The notes under the pieces were generated by a model that worked only from the letters and a program-made list of their open reading frames with translations, ran no database searches and was not told the DNA's origin. From NCBI GenBank assembly GCA_946122785.1, contig CAMGYJ010000011.1, positions 23,871,007 through 23,935,006 of the forward strand: 64,000 bases of DNA, written 5' to 3'. The translations under genes were made by a program, and so were the position numbers. Below are positions 10,591 through 21,404 of the stretch, piece after piece (position 1 is the stretch's first letter; every line of letters starts with the position of its first letter). Source of the DNA: Linum tenue (taxonomy: Eukaryota > Streptophyta > Magnoliopsida > Malpighiales > Linaceae).

Positions 10591-11388
10591 TCTAGAACCA
10601 TCAAGGATGCATAGAAGCCCTCTCCCTTCAACAAAGACACAAAACTAGAACTCCCATAGTCCGAAGTTCTTCGAATTCAGCCGAATCGAAATCCTATCAG
10701 ACACTGTGGATGAAAACTCTAATACTATGTTTGCTGACATGAACGAATTTAATGTGGTATCCCTGGAATGTCAGGACTAATCCACGTAAGACTTTGTACT
10801 CTCCAAGAACAATCTCACTATCTTTCTTAGCATCCGGCGGAGGACAGTAGGGCAAAATATATAACTCCCAGCAACCCTAGCAGAACAACAAGGCTCTTGT
10901 GCATGGGGTAGTGCATGGGCTAAAGAAATGGGCCAATGACATAATGGGGCACCTATTTACAAATGGGTTGTGAGCTGTAAACAAACACCTATCACTAACA
11001 ATCTTGTCATTGCCCATTGGAGAAGAGGTTAGGGTTGTTCCTACCATAGAATGGCAAATAAAGCCCTGTCTTTGTCTTTATTAGACTTTTGATCGTTTGA
11101 TTTTTTAACCTGTCTGATGTTGTAGTCGGGCTGGTGACTCTTGTACATGTTGCGTATTTCTTTGGTCTTTGTTTCTATCATGACATTTCTCGATTAAAAG
11201 TAAAAAAAGCATCACACACGTCTTGCAAGTTATTCAAACACGACCTTCCGCCCTTTATTGCATCAGTCACTAACATGCTAAAATTTACAATTGACAAGGG
11301 CTACAAAATTTACTAACCAAAGGGGGAAAACAAATTAGAATAATAATGTAATACCAAGAAATAGGCAAATAGAGCATTGTGAAGAGAA
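10591..11388. other. No gene recognised between Copia fossil and GH79 gene
   Basis: Probably further Copia-derived leader sequence (10600-10860) and unclassified DNA. A GGGATACCAC word near 10760 on the minus strand could be a decayed primer-binding region, but this is weak. The stretch also contains the 3' flank of the GH79 gene. Confidence 0.35.
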
Positions 11389-13849
11389 TTAGGCACAGGC
11401 GGGAGAATCAAAATTAGGAAACACTATGAATGAAATGGATAATGAGCTTATATATAGTGGAGAACTCAGACGGGAACGGATGGGTTGGAGATTTGGGATG
11501 CCTTCCTTCTCTGTGAGTTGTAACTGGATACCATTTAGAAGCATGGTTTTGCTTTGAAGGTCCCCATCTTTGGGACTCATATGGTACTCTTCTCGGAACA
11601 ATGACCCGTCTGTCACTTCACTTCCTATCCACGAAACCGATCTCTTGAGGCTGTTAACAAATGAACTGGCACCATCACTTGTTTGCTGCAGATTCTGCTT
11701 CAAGTTGGACCTGCTTCAAGTTGGACCTGCTTCGTGCCTTGACTATGAAGTCGGTGTTGTTGCTCATGTTGATTAGCAATAAGGTAATGCCTGCCTGCAT
11801 GTTAATTCCAAACATAAGTGTCAATGATACAGAGCATTTACAAGAGAAATAGGAACCCTTAGTTTAGAGTGAGTAGAACACTTACTCTCCCTTTGGAGCA
11901 GTGAGCATAATAGCGTAGATAAGGTGACGCCGTAGTGGTCACACCCAGGACAGTTTTCCCCATCAGTCGATGCCAGAGAAGGGCACTATCAGATACCAAA
12001 CATCAAACAATAACACAAGGGAGTGGTTAGGCCTCCTTCCCAAAACTTAAAAGAATTTACAATGAAACTGAAGAATTTTCAGCACCCTTGCCTGTAGTAA
12101 TCAGGATTCGGGACGAATGTTGTAGTGTTGAGCAGACTATAGTGTCCACCTACTAGGGTCTGCCTGCAGTAGACTTTCGTATTGTATGCAGCTGCCATGC
12201 CAAGCTGATCCAAGTACCTGAATATAAGGACAAATTGAGGATACAAGAAACGAAGTTTAAAAAATGGACAATCTTTTGAGAAAAAGGTTCATGCCATGGC
12301 AGGTGAACTTACCAAAAGCTGTTTACAGACGTATCAGATACATGAAACCCACCGCTGTTAAAAGCACCACCAGATTCTCCAACCCATACTGAAGCCCAGG
12401 GACCATTCTGTTGAATGGTTTGTGACAGGCTGCTGAATGTCTTTGACACCTTGCTCAAATAATATGGATTCAGTATATGCTCAATGAGGTGGTGATCAAC
12501 ACCTGGAAATAAAGATGATAATAAACTCCTAAGACCAAAACACAGGGAAACTTCACTTCTTTATATTTTCAAAATCAGCCACAACAGCTCTTTGATTCTT
12601 GTGTTGACCCACCTGCTCCCAAGTTGTACATATGATGAGATACTGTGTTAAGTGTTCCAGGGCCCGTAATCTTAAGAAGCTTAGCAAACCAACCCTGCTC
12701 GAAGAAACCTCCAGGTGCCATAATTGAAGGTTTTTTGTTCGAGTTCTTGTATAACGCATCCACAATTTCATTAAGTTTGCCCACATCTTTTGCATAGGTA
12801 TCAGCACTAACACTTGCACCTATACCAGTTCCACTCAACTCGTTACCTGCAATCCAAATTCAATACCAACAGTAAGTTAAAAGATAATGCATTAAGAAAG
12901 GATAAAAGACAGTACATTTTGCAGAGGGTTTCATACCAAATTCCCATGCTTCTATCTTGTATCCCTTTGAGATGGTATAACTGATGAAATCATGAGCATT
13001 AGTAGAATTCCAAGGTCCTCCCCAAACCTTATTCTTGATCTTGTGCCTTCCATGAAGAGCATTTAAGCCGAATGAGATTATGGCTCTGCCACAAAGTGAA
13101 GATGATTATGGTGTGTCATTATCCAACCAAGAATTATCAACTTCATGAAACTCTATCATGCTATCAATTCATGCGAAAGATAAAAAGAAGTCCATTCAAG
13201 CAAACAACACTCACCCTGTCTTGCTGAACAAGTTGTTTAGTGCATCCCATCGGTCCATGTTTAGGCATCCCTTTGAAAACCCAAACAGCCCACCTTTCAT
13301 TTTGAAAAAAGAATGACAAGGAGAACCCAGATTCCCAACATCATATAGAACTTGGTCTTGCAAAGACCCTCCTATTCTTATCCTCAATGGCCTGAAAGCT
13401 ACAGAGCAGCGTATAGATTGCCAAATGAGTTTTCTAGCCAAGAAGTGCAGCCAGTGTTGCTTTTAAGCACATAAATTACTTATCAATAAGAAAATTATGC
13501 AAACCTTCGATAGCTTTGACAAGAAGAGAATGAGTGACATCCTGTAATGAGAAAAAAAAAATATAGAGCAGTCATTTTTACTACGATTTTTCACATCATC
13601 TAAGCTGGAAGCGGATGAATTGCAGAGCCCTACCAAATTTACAACAGAAGTATATTCCCATGGGCAATGATTGTAATCACACTTATCGTGAGGCCACCAA
13701 TCTATTGTAGCACAAACGTAGTTTTCATCAGTCTCGGCAACTGTGATAGTTCCATCAACCACTACTGTGGCAGGCATAATCTCTGGGGCAGCATTCACAT
13801 GGAGGAGAAAGGCCAAAGAAAGGATAAGCGAGAAAACTCGAAATCCCAT
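11389..13849 (-). pseudogene. Heparanase-like / GUS3-type beta-glucuronidase, GH79 (copy 1)
   Basis: Plant GH79 enzyme, expected to be secreted and to remove glucuronosyl residues from cell-wall glycans such as arabinogalactan proteins. Nine exons on the minus strand: 13849-13634, 13541-13505, 13398-13215, 13085-12937, 12846-12613, 12502-12313, 12217-12092, 11985-11886, 11794-11389. Phases agree at every junction. Without the duplication described below the length would be 541 residues, normal for the family. A signal peptide (FSLILSLAFLLHVNA) is followed by the family N terminus (ATVVVDGT, CATIDWWPHDKCDY, LRIRIGGSLQDQ). The predicted acid/base is Glu198 in GNEL and the nucleophile Glu316 in WVGESGG. 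Exon 2 is a 37-nt microexon and intron 7 has a GC donor. A 16-bp tandem duplication (11698-11713, 11714-11729) in the last exon shifts the frame and ends the protein early, removing roughly the last 100 residues. All other exons are intact. Confidence 0.9.
11698..11729. repeat. 16-bp tandem duplication in the last GH79 exon
   Basis: CTTCAAGTTGGACCTG occurs twice in tandem here but once in copy 2 (39936-39951). Sixteen bases are not a multiple of three, so the reading frame is lost. Confidence 0.95.
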
Positions 13850-14899
13850 CTGAAGAAGTTGCAGCAGCCTGGATACCAGCTCAACTTACTCAAAAGAACT
13901 GCATTTGAAAGATACACAGGGATGATTGACTTGAGTAACAGTCGCTGTTAATATAGTTGGCTCATAATATATAAATATGCCTCAGAATAGCCTGTGGCTG
14001 TAATGCCTATGTCTAACTCGGACGTAACTGAACAAGCCTACAAAATTCATAGATGAGTGTCCTGAGTACCAGTTGGGCAGTATAGCTGGCTCAGAATGAA
14101 TCAGAACGAACCTACAAATTCTATCATAAGCAGAGATAAATTTGCTTCTCGAAGTCTAGCAAGTATGAATATAGACTATATGATTGTTCATTGAATGGTA
14201 ACAGAACAATATTTTCCGGTGCCAAGATGGATTCTCTAGCTACCAATGTATTTTGATGTGTCAACTGGACAGGCAAGGGAAGAACAAGAACATGATTTCT
14301 TCACTGCAGTAAGAGAGAATTCCCTACAAGATATAAGGAGACCTGACTTGGTTCATGAATAGTTTTGTGTTTTGATTTGAGCTTTCAGTACTGAAGAACA
14401 TGACGAACATAAGGTTATGAACTTCTACATAGCCGTAGGCCCATATCTGTTAAAGAGCTTCCTTCAATCTGTCAAGGACACCATAAAAGTAGAAGCAAAA
14501 AGGAGCAATAGATCTCCTGACCCGATTATGTAGCTTTCAAATCCAGTAAAAACTAAAAACTTTTATATTAAATTTTACAACCCCCAATAACTAATTTCCT
14601 GATAAAGCAACTTTTAACTGGAACTCAGAACAATAGCCAACTGCTCAAACAAAAAACAAAAACAAAAACTACCCAGGCAACAGATTAAATGAAGCAACAT
14701 ATCCAGCTGAAGCACACATTCAAAAGAATTAAGAACAGCCCAGATGGAAACTCACTTATCCAAGAAGCAATGGATCACCACCATCACAGAACAACAGTGA
14801 ATCTCATTCTTCCAATACCAACTTCGGTTCAATAAATGGGGTTCGCCAAAGGGCAAATAAGGCAGTGACTATGAAAAGTCGAAAAGGGTCTGCACTTAC
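13850..14899. other. Upstream region of the GH79 gene; no gene recognised
   Basis: Should contain the promoter and 5' UTR of the minus-strand GH79 gene. I see no clear TATA box placed well enough to assert, and no coding exon. Confidence 0.45.
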
Positions 14900-15105
14900 T
14901 AGTTTAAACTAGCCCGCTTTTTGGCAATGGACCTCTTAACAGAAGTCCCCACATCAGAAATCCGAAAGCAACCCACACCAAGAGAACTCGCGAGGAGAGA
15001 AGGGTCGTGCTCGCCGGTTTGGTTGGAAATGCGAGGTGGGTAGGTGGGGTGGGGCTGCGTCTGCAGGAAAAATGACTGTGAGGCGAATTTGGAAGGCAGC
15101 GCCAT
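14900..15105 (-). CDS. Orphan first exon, possible organelle transit peptide
   Basis: A minus-strand ATG at 15105 opens 68 codons ending AKKRASLN, then TA and a consensus splice donor GTAAGTG (14899-14893). The peptide starts MALPSKFASQSFFLQTQ, is rich in Ser/Thr/Pro with few acidic residues, and ends in SVKRSIAKKRA. That composition suits a chloroplast or mitochondrial transit peptide. The frame also stays open upstream to 15414. I do not recognise the protein. No second exon could be recognised toward the GH79 gene, so this may be a gene remnant or an unfinished gene. Copy 2 has lost one A in the AAAAAG run, which shifts the frame before the donor. Confidence 0.35.
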
Positions 15106-15612
15106 GAGGAAGTTTATTAATATGTTGGGATGGGAAGAAGGAACGATTTGATTAGGTGGGTCAGCACAATTGGTATTGGAAGCTTCTGCAAACCGTGTCG
15201 ATGGAGGCAAAATTTTGAGATGTGGAAAAAGGAGGGAATATTTGAGATGAGGTGGTGGGAGAAGGGAGATCTGGCTGGCAAAGCTTGCTGGTTTTTCGAT
15301 CGGAAATTGATCCACACAAGCCTGCTTAGCTTTAACTGGTAAGGTAAAACATTCTTCCTCCGCCCAGCCCACGTCATTCTCCATACCTGAGCTGAAGAAA
15401 GGAGGGTTATTCACTTATTCTTTCTTCCATTGACAAATAATAAAATAAATAATAACACCGATTGTGTTTTCTGGAGGATGCTTCCTTTTGTCTATAATTG
15501 TCGTTGCGGTGTATTGTTTGCATCTCAACAAATCGAAAACTTATAAGATGAGGTCTCCCCGTCAGCTAGCTTGCTGTCCCATTGGCATTTTCCGAAGTGA
15601 ATAATTTATTAA
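15106..15612. other. Spacer before MULE-A
   Basis: Upstream flank of the orphan exon and unclassified sequence. The last nine bases (15604-15612, ATTTATTAA) are the left target-site duplication of MULE-A. Confidence 0.5.
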
Positions 15613-15797
15613 CGGGTAAATTTCACGGTTTGATCACTGGATTTACCAAAGAGTGTCATGTTTAGTCACTAAAAATATTTAATTCAAATGTTGGTTACTC
15701 GAATTAGTAAAACGATCCACGTTTGGTCATTCTCTGTTAGTCTCTGTCAAACTCTGTTAACGGAGTCCGTTATGTGCTGACGTGGCAAACAAAATCA
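15613..15797 (+). repeat. MULE-A left terminal inverted repeat
   Basis: Inverted relative of 23358-23541, matching over about 185 bp with point differences. The inner limit is set by GTGGCAAACA. Confidence 0.85.
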
Positions 15798-15947
15798 CCT
15801 AATGAGAGTAATTTAACCTGAAAATGATGAGACACGACCAGGCACGTCACTCCAACTCAACCCCCTCTTCCCTTCTCCAATGTCTAACCCTTTTCTTCCC
15901 TGACCTTTCCCCTTTCTTGCTTCTAACCCTTTTTTCCTGATCCTGCC

Positions 15948-16180
15948 TATTAACAGAGTTAATTTGTCCATGTGTCACACAAACCACTGTTCATGCTCCA
16001 CATCAACCAAAATCACGTTCAATATTTGATGCTCTAGATATTATTAGATCATGTAATAAATGTATTTGTCTGTATACATCTTTTATACGCTTATAAATAC
16101 TCTGTACATTATCAATACAAAGAAGAAGCTTGAGTTGGCTTTCTTACACAAGAATCAGCGATCCCTCCAATTATCTATTA
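15948..16180 (+). repeat. Copia-like 5' LTR
   Basis: 233 bp. Contains a TATAAATACTCTGTACATTA promoter-like core near 16092-16111. Pairs with 20741-20973. Confidence 0.85.
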
Positions 16181-16191
16181 TGGTATCAAAG

Positions 16192-17271
16192 TTTGGATTT
16201 GATTCTTGTGAAGGGAAGCCCAGGAAGAAGAAAAGAAAGAAAGAAAAAAGATTCCGCTGTTGAGTTTCTAAACCATTCTTGAGTTATAACCTTTTGCATT
16301 CCTCTAAAATCCTTCATCCATCTGTCAACCTTCATCCATCTGTTATTTGAGTCGTAGCCTTCTTTGGTCCTTTGTTATCTCTGCACCCGTTTCCTAGTTT
16401 CAAGCTTCCAGAAAAAAGAAGAAAAGAAAAATAAATCCTTGTTTCCAGTCAAGTTCACTCACCGAGTCTCCACTTTTCGTATATGTGTGTTGAAATTCCC
16501 TCTTCCTCAGTTTAGAAACTCAAAATCCATCTCATGTCCTCTGTTTTGACGTCAGCAAGCCCCTCCAAAACAAACTTTGTTTCTCCACTTCTGGGTCTCG
16601 TACGCTCTGTTGCCTCTGTTGATCTGCTTTGTCCCCACCGTCGATCCCGTCACCTACTGTATATATATCCCATCTATTCTTCATATCTGCCCACCATAGC
16701 CAAGTCTCCTGCTCTTATAGCTCTGTATCGCCATCCGTTACTGCTGTCTGTTGCCTACCGCCATCTCTTAGTCTCCTTGCTACCCGTCTTCGTCGGGTCT
16801 CTCTCTATTGTCGGGCAAGCCCTTGATCTGCTTCTCTCGTCGACCTTGTGGCAATATGCTTTGTTGTTTTCCTGGCTTCCAACATAACACCAACAATCTA
16901 TTTATTTGTCCAACCGCAACTGCTCTAGCTGTTGCTACTGCCCCGTCGCAAGCTCCTCGAGATGTTATCCCGGGGTATGGCGGAGAAAGGAATGAATTAA
17001 AAAAATCAGAAAAGGGTAGATCTTTTTGCTATCTCGAGGATACCTGCACAAGAAAAAGCAGAGGAAGCAAAAGTTATCTTCAACATCTAAATCTTAATCT
17101 TCTTTGCCTTTATTAGCCACAAGCCCACAACAACCCAATTCCCATTATTTTCTCTCTAGTCCCACCACTAGCTTTTGTGTTTCTTCCCACACCACACGTC
17201 CATACCACCTCCGTCTATCCTTTGGCTTTGTAACTTTGTTTATTCCATCACCACATACTCTGTTTTCGAGA
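16192..17271 (+). other. Copia-like leader region, no gene
   Basis: Pyrimidine-rich sequence between the primer-binding site and MULE-B. Frames at 16534-16887 and 16808-17116 are low-complexity and resemble no family. I treat them as untranslated leader of a gutted element. Confidence 0.5.
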
Positions 17272-17671
17272 TTTTTTCTAGGAATAGCACCATTTAAAAA
17301 ATATCTACAAAAATAATATTCAACCCACACAAATTCCAAAAATAGCACCATTTATAGAAAAACGCAGGCGGAAGAAGCGGTTATGTAGAAAACGCAGGCG
17401 GAAGAAGCGGTTTACAGAGAAACCGCGTGGGGAAGGCATGGTCTCCGCTAGGACAGCCTGGGAACCGCCTAGGGAAGCTGTGATTTCATTAACCGTTGGA
17501 TAAGGGAGCGATCCAATGGCCGAAGGGCCGGTTTCTCACCTCAGTTAACGCAAACCGTTCTCTAGGGAAGCAATTTATGTGGTATGAAAATTACAAAACC
17601 GCCCCTACAAGGGGCGGTCTGAGTCTTATATAAACCCCCTCCCCATATCCATTTTTTCACACCATAACCCA

Positions 17672-17732
17672 TTCCTCTCTCTCTCTCTCTCTAAAATTAT
17701 CTTTCTATCCATTCCCTCTCCCCCCCCCCCCA
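17672..17732. repeat. (CT)n and poly-C microsatellites
   Basis: A CT-dinucleotide run followed by a C run near 17721-17731. Both lengths differ from copy 2 (CT shorter there), as expected of fast-mutating tracts. Confidence 0.85.
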
Positions 17733-17902
17733 AACCTAGGAAATCGTGGTCTGTTGGTTGCGACTAAGTCTGATCTGCCATCAGAAAACATTTATTTGGT
17801 TTTTCCTCAAAACCTGTCGAAACTCTGTCCGACTTATTGAAAAAATGGATGATGGTTCCAATTACTCTTGAAGTGTCGTATGCACCACCTTTGGGACCAC
17901 TT

Positions 17903-18307
17903 TCAGTCTGGATCCAACCCTAAGATGACAACTCTGATCCCGGCGTGGCGATCAGAGATGATTGTCAAGTTGGTCCTCATAGTGACGTGGAGGTGTATTT
18001 GTCTGAAGAACCATGCATAGCTTTCGGTATTCTCTCCCTCAACAATGGCGAAGGCTAAAGGAAAGACTTGTCTGTTTGCATCCGCTCCACTGGCAATCAG
18101 GAGACAATCCTTGTACTTCCCGGTAAGGAATGTTCCATCCACTTGCATCCTAGGGACACAGAAGCCAAAACCATCAATAGATGGCTTGAATGACCCAAAA
18201 AGACGTTTGAAATGACGTTTGTTACCGGGCTTGGCGGCTGGATCTCGTCGTCTTGATAACCGGGGGGAAACCGTGTCAGGGTTAGACGCCTCCAATGCCA
18301 AAATCAA
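17903..18307 (-). pseudogene. MULE-B transposase, catalytic MULE domain (fragment)
   Basis: An open stretch of 134 codons carrying the MULE transposase signature: MQVDGTFLTGKYKDCLLIAS, GADANRQVFPLAFAIVEGEN, SYAWFFRQI and ISDRHAGI. The Asp of VDGT and the Asp of SDRH correspond to conserved catalytic-domain acidic residues of MuDR-type transposases. The frame stops at 17903, before the Glu-containing part and the SWIM zinc finger, and the N-terminal half is separated by stops. It cannot encode a complete enzyme. Function of the family: cut-and-paste transposition of elements with long TIRs. Confidence 0.85.
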
Positions 18308-19648
18308 TCTGGAAAGGAATGCATATGATTCTTCCTAGTCATCAAAGGCGGCTACCATGGCTTTCTACTTTCCATGCCACGCCTTCTTATAGGTAATAAT
18401 ATATCCATAACGACTAGAAATGTCAGCGATGATGGCTTTCACCTTCAGATCAGGTTGTTGCTTAATTAGATGCTTGATAGATGCGACAAACACCCTAGAT
18501 TTCAACTGTTGATGGCCTTGGGATGTTATGGATGACACACATGTGTGAGTGTTCACCGCACGGGATATGATCCAATGGCCGATTCTCTTGCTGTTGATGG
18601 CCCGGATCCTAGCCTTGCATCACTTGTGTTGATTTCAGCATCTAACTATGGGCCTCTTCGCATTGGAATGAGTTGTGAACCATTCAAAACTCTGTCATTG
18701 CTTCAGTCTTAATAGCATGCCGCACCTCCTTTGTACCAAATTGTTGGCAATTCATAAACCCAGTGAGTGGACCCCATATTGGCACCTCTGGTGGCTCCAT
18801 GTCGGCGTCGACATACTAATTCTCATTTAGACTATGATTGTAGTACGAAATAGGTACACGGTCATGAGACACCTCATCATCATCTGAGTCTCACTCTGGG
18901 CCTGAATCATCAGCACCTTCAAGAGGGTCAGAGTTGTCTGCACTGACATTGCCTTCTTTTTCTTCGTCGGAATGGTCGCTAACTGGTGCTGGCAGGATAT
19001 CTTCCATCTGATCCAGATCATGAAAGGCCCTTCATCAGCTCCGTAACGGTAGTTGTGAAAACTACCGCTGCCTGAATGGAAATTGTACTCGGGTTGTTAC
19101 TGGTAGCCTTCTTGTTGGTCGTCCTGGTACCGTTGGACTTCTTCTTCATATGATGGAAAGGACTGTTGATGACCTTCACCTCCTTCTTGGTACTCATGGT
19201 AAGAATGGGGATCATGGTAAGCGTGGTAGGGATGATCTTCATATAATCCACTTCCACGATGGATACTAGATGTTTGGCCATCTGCAGAATGACCTCCATC
19301 GCCTTCGACCATTTCGATGAAAATGAACATCTCTGCTTTGGAAAGATTATTGTCGTTCAAAAATTCGACCATGGCATCTACTTCATCCTGAGTCGTTATG
19401 AGAAATTCCTCATGCCACAATGACCCCCCTTGTCTGTTTGGATATCGATACACCATACGATCTACTCTTCTCGTGCCATCCATGCAAGTAACCTTAGTAC
19501 ACATTTGATGAAGCTCTTCAAGCATCGGTCTCGTAGAGACGGTAATTTTATGAAAATTACCACCGACGTAACGTACCCCCTTTCCGGTCTCTTCCGTGTA
19601 ACCATTCCACTGTAACCCAAGCATGAACTTTTGGAATGCCATCTGCAA
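18308..19648 (-). pseudogene. MULE-B transposase, N-terminal half (broken)
   Basis: From 19648 on the minus strand: MQMAFQKFMLGLQWNGYTEE, RYVGGNFHKITVS, RRVDRMVYRYPN, the N-terminal region of MuDR-like transposases (often PB1-like). It runs into a His/Tyr/Asp-rich linker and an acidic segment (SDHSDEEKEGN, near 18990). Next come EPPEVPIWGPLTGF (about 18790) and the segment before the MULE domain with HSHMCV near 18550 and a poorly preserved zinc-finger-like region. Stops near 18892 (TGA, a sense codon in copy 2), 18830 and others break it. The 19097-19648 frame may still be open by chance. Confidence 0.65.
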
Positions 19649-20235
19649 TCAAACCGTAATTCAGTTATTACCATAAAAATCACAAATCACAATAAAAGTA
19701 ATACAAAATAAACTTACGAAGTAACGTTAATTGCAAAAACTCTAAACCGTAGGGTGCACAACAAACAATTGAAGACGAATAACGAGAGCAGTGAGGAACC
19801 GAGGTTCTCGGAGCTGCCTTTTATAAGCAAAATTTTGATTGAAAACCGCAGAGGGAGGGAGCAGTTTTCAACTGCCATGCAGACCCACATCTCTAGAGCC
19901 CCTGCATGGCGACATGTTGGGTGTCGGGAAATTTGGACGACATACAAATCACAAGTGGGGTGCGGTTTGTCTGTCGGCAAAGCAAACCGCTTGTAGGTTG
20001 AAGACCTAGGAACTGTCCCTCATCAAGCGGTTTCTGCTAGGTCAGCCACTGGAACGCCTTCCCTAGCAACGGTTTTTGCATAAAAAAACAAACCGCTTCT
20101 TCAGTCTGCGGCTTCTAAACAAACCGCACCTTGGGCTTGCTGTTTTCAATAAATTGTGCTATTTTGTAATTTATGTGGGTTGGGTGCCATTCTTGTAATT
20201 TTTTTTAAAATGGCGCTATTTCTGGAAATTTCCCT

Positions 20236-20740
20236 TTTTTCTTCCTGTTATTAAAGTCCAGTCACCTTCTTTCCTTCCTAGACAAGTTTATTTACCATGT
20301 GATACCTAAAATCATGAAGTTTTACTGAAAACACGCCCAAAGTATTTCATCAGCAAATGATACATCTTTGAGATGTTAGTCCTGTTTTCGTACTAATGTC
20401 CTCATACTAAGTATGCCCCTTATCACCGGGGAGGTGATCAGATACAGCTCGTCACCAAGGAGGTGATAATCAAGAAGTTCAAATCTGCATATTATGTATG
20501 CCCCTTGTCACTAGGGAGGTAATCAGATTTACAACTCGTCACCGAGGAGGTGATGGTCCAGAAGCTACAATCTGCATACTATGTATGCCCCTATAACCGG
20601 GACTGTGATCAGTTTACAATTAGTTCTACATTCTTTATCATGACATCTTCATCATTCCAATTTTTCATGCTCAGATTCATCATGGTCAATTGGAAAACTC
20701 TAGTTAGAGTGTTCATCCCCATCTAGAGTTTGAGAGGGGG
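20236..20740 (+). other. 3' interior of the Copia-like element
   Basis: Non-coding remainder between MULE-B and the 3' LTR. Contains the tandem array listed separately and ends in the polypurine tract. Confidence 0.6.
20411..20605. repeat. About 86-bp tandem repeat, 2.3 units, with small hairpins
   Basis: Units begin at GTATGCCCC near 20411, 20496 and 20583. Each unit contains two imperfect palindromes of the type ATCACCGGGGAGGTGAT and GTCACCAAGGAGGTGAT, able to form short hairpins. The third unit is incomplete and its hairpin is decayed. It lies just upstream of the 3' LTR. Confidence 0.85.
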
Positions 20741-20973
20741 TGTTAACAGAGTTAATTTGTCCATGTGCCACACAAATCACTGTTCATGCTCCACATTAAC
20801 CAAAATCATGTTCAAGATTTGATGTTCTAGATATTTTAAGATCATGTAATAAATGTATTTGTCTGTATACTTCTTTTGTATGCTTATAAATACTCTGTAC
20901 ACTATCAATACAAAGAAGAAATTTGAGTTGGATTTCCTACACAAGAATCAGCAATCCCTCCAATTATCTAACA
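20741..20973 (+). repeat. Copia-like 3' LTR
   Basis: 233 bp, starting TGTTAACAGAG and ending ATCTAACA, followed by CTCCC. Partner of 15948-16180. Confidence 0.9.
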
Positions 20974-20978
20974 CTCCC

Positions 20979-21404
20979 CACCACTTCTTCTCCCCCACTC
21001 CTTCCTCCGGCAAAACACAAGCCCCGACAACACATATCTTCCTCTCCCCCCGCTCCTTCCTCTAGACTCAAATCCCCATCGGGACAGCTCCTCCATGACG
21101 GGATGAACACTAAAAGCACCGATGCCGCCACCCTCCGATCTCGAATCTCACCTCTGCTTTCAGACGGGAAGAAGACAAAGAAGGCGAGTAGCTAGTGGGG
21201 TCAGGTGGAGCAAGTGCTTCATGCTCTGCATGCTCGCCATTCTAATCGTTTCCATCCCAGGGAATTTCGTCCCCGCCGTCGTGGACTGCACCGAGGTAAT
21301 CAGTAGTGACCCACTGATCACCGATTTGAAGAATCGCAGAGCGATGTCGAGGCATGGAATATAGCAAGCCGAGAGTTTTCTCTTGTACAACCCGCCTCTT
21401 ATCG
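20979..21404 (+). pseudogene. Unidentified exon-like fragment carried in MULE-A
   Basis: GC-rich, gene-like sequence unlike its AT-rich surroundings. An ATG at 21103 opens MNTKSTDAATLRSRISPLL then DGKKTKKASS and a stop. One base out of frame the reading continues GVRWSKCFMLCMLAILIVSI, PGNFVPAVVDCTE, followed by a splice-donor-like GTAATC (21296). A basic N terminus plus one hydrophobic segment looks like a type II membrane anchor, but I do not recognise the family. The two halves are joined only if one base is removed, so it is broken. In the parent MULE-A this piece was continuous with 15798-15947, before the Copia-like insertion. Capture by MULE-A is inferred. Confidence 0.4.

Larger units (their letters stand above)
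17272..20235 (-). mobile_element. MULE-B: Mutator-like element with decayed transposase, inside the Copia-like element
   Basis: The ends are inverted repeats about 90 bp long: the left has GGAATAGCACCATTTAAAAA and AACCCACACAAATTCCAAAA; the right, read inward, has GAAATAGCGCCATTTTAAAA and AACCCACATAAATTACAAAA. Just inside both ends are arrays of AAACCGC/GCGGTTT words (17380-17620 and 19970-20130). Minus-strand transposase pieces occupy the interior. I could not define a target duplication, so the outer limits are good to about 10 bp. MULE-D shares the end motif. Confidence 0.75.
15943..20978 (+). mobile_element. Copia-like LTR element inside MULE-A, without pol
   Basis: Two 233-bp LTRs in the same orientation: 15948-16180 and 20741-20973. 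The right LTR has intact TGTTAACA/AACA ends; the left is mutated (TATTAACA). A 5-bp target duplication CTGCC/CTCCC has one mismatch (15943-15947, 20974-20978). The primer-binding site TGGTATCAAAG (16181-16191) fits initiator tRNA-Met, and a purine tract GAGAGGGGG precedes the right LTR. By eye about 20 of 233 LTR positions differ, so the insertion is old. No gag, protease, integrase or RT is visible. The interior holds a pyrimidine-rich leader, MULE-B and a repeat array, suggesting a non-autonomous or gutted element. Confidence 0.85.

Noticed and set aside
15948..16180. LTR copy as a gene promoter for the orphan exon
   Set aside because: It reads away from that exon and is separated from it by the MULE-A end.
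16534..17116. 117- and 102-codon frames in the Copia-like leader
   Set aside because: Pyrimidine-tract translations between primer-binding site and MULE-B; no gag motifs.
17671..17700. CT run as a regulatory GAGA-type element
   Set aside because: A simple microsatellite inside MULE-B with variable length between copies.
20411..20605. CRISPR-like array
   Set aside because: Only 2.3 units of 86 bp without short repeats and unique spacers, in plant transposon DNA.
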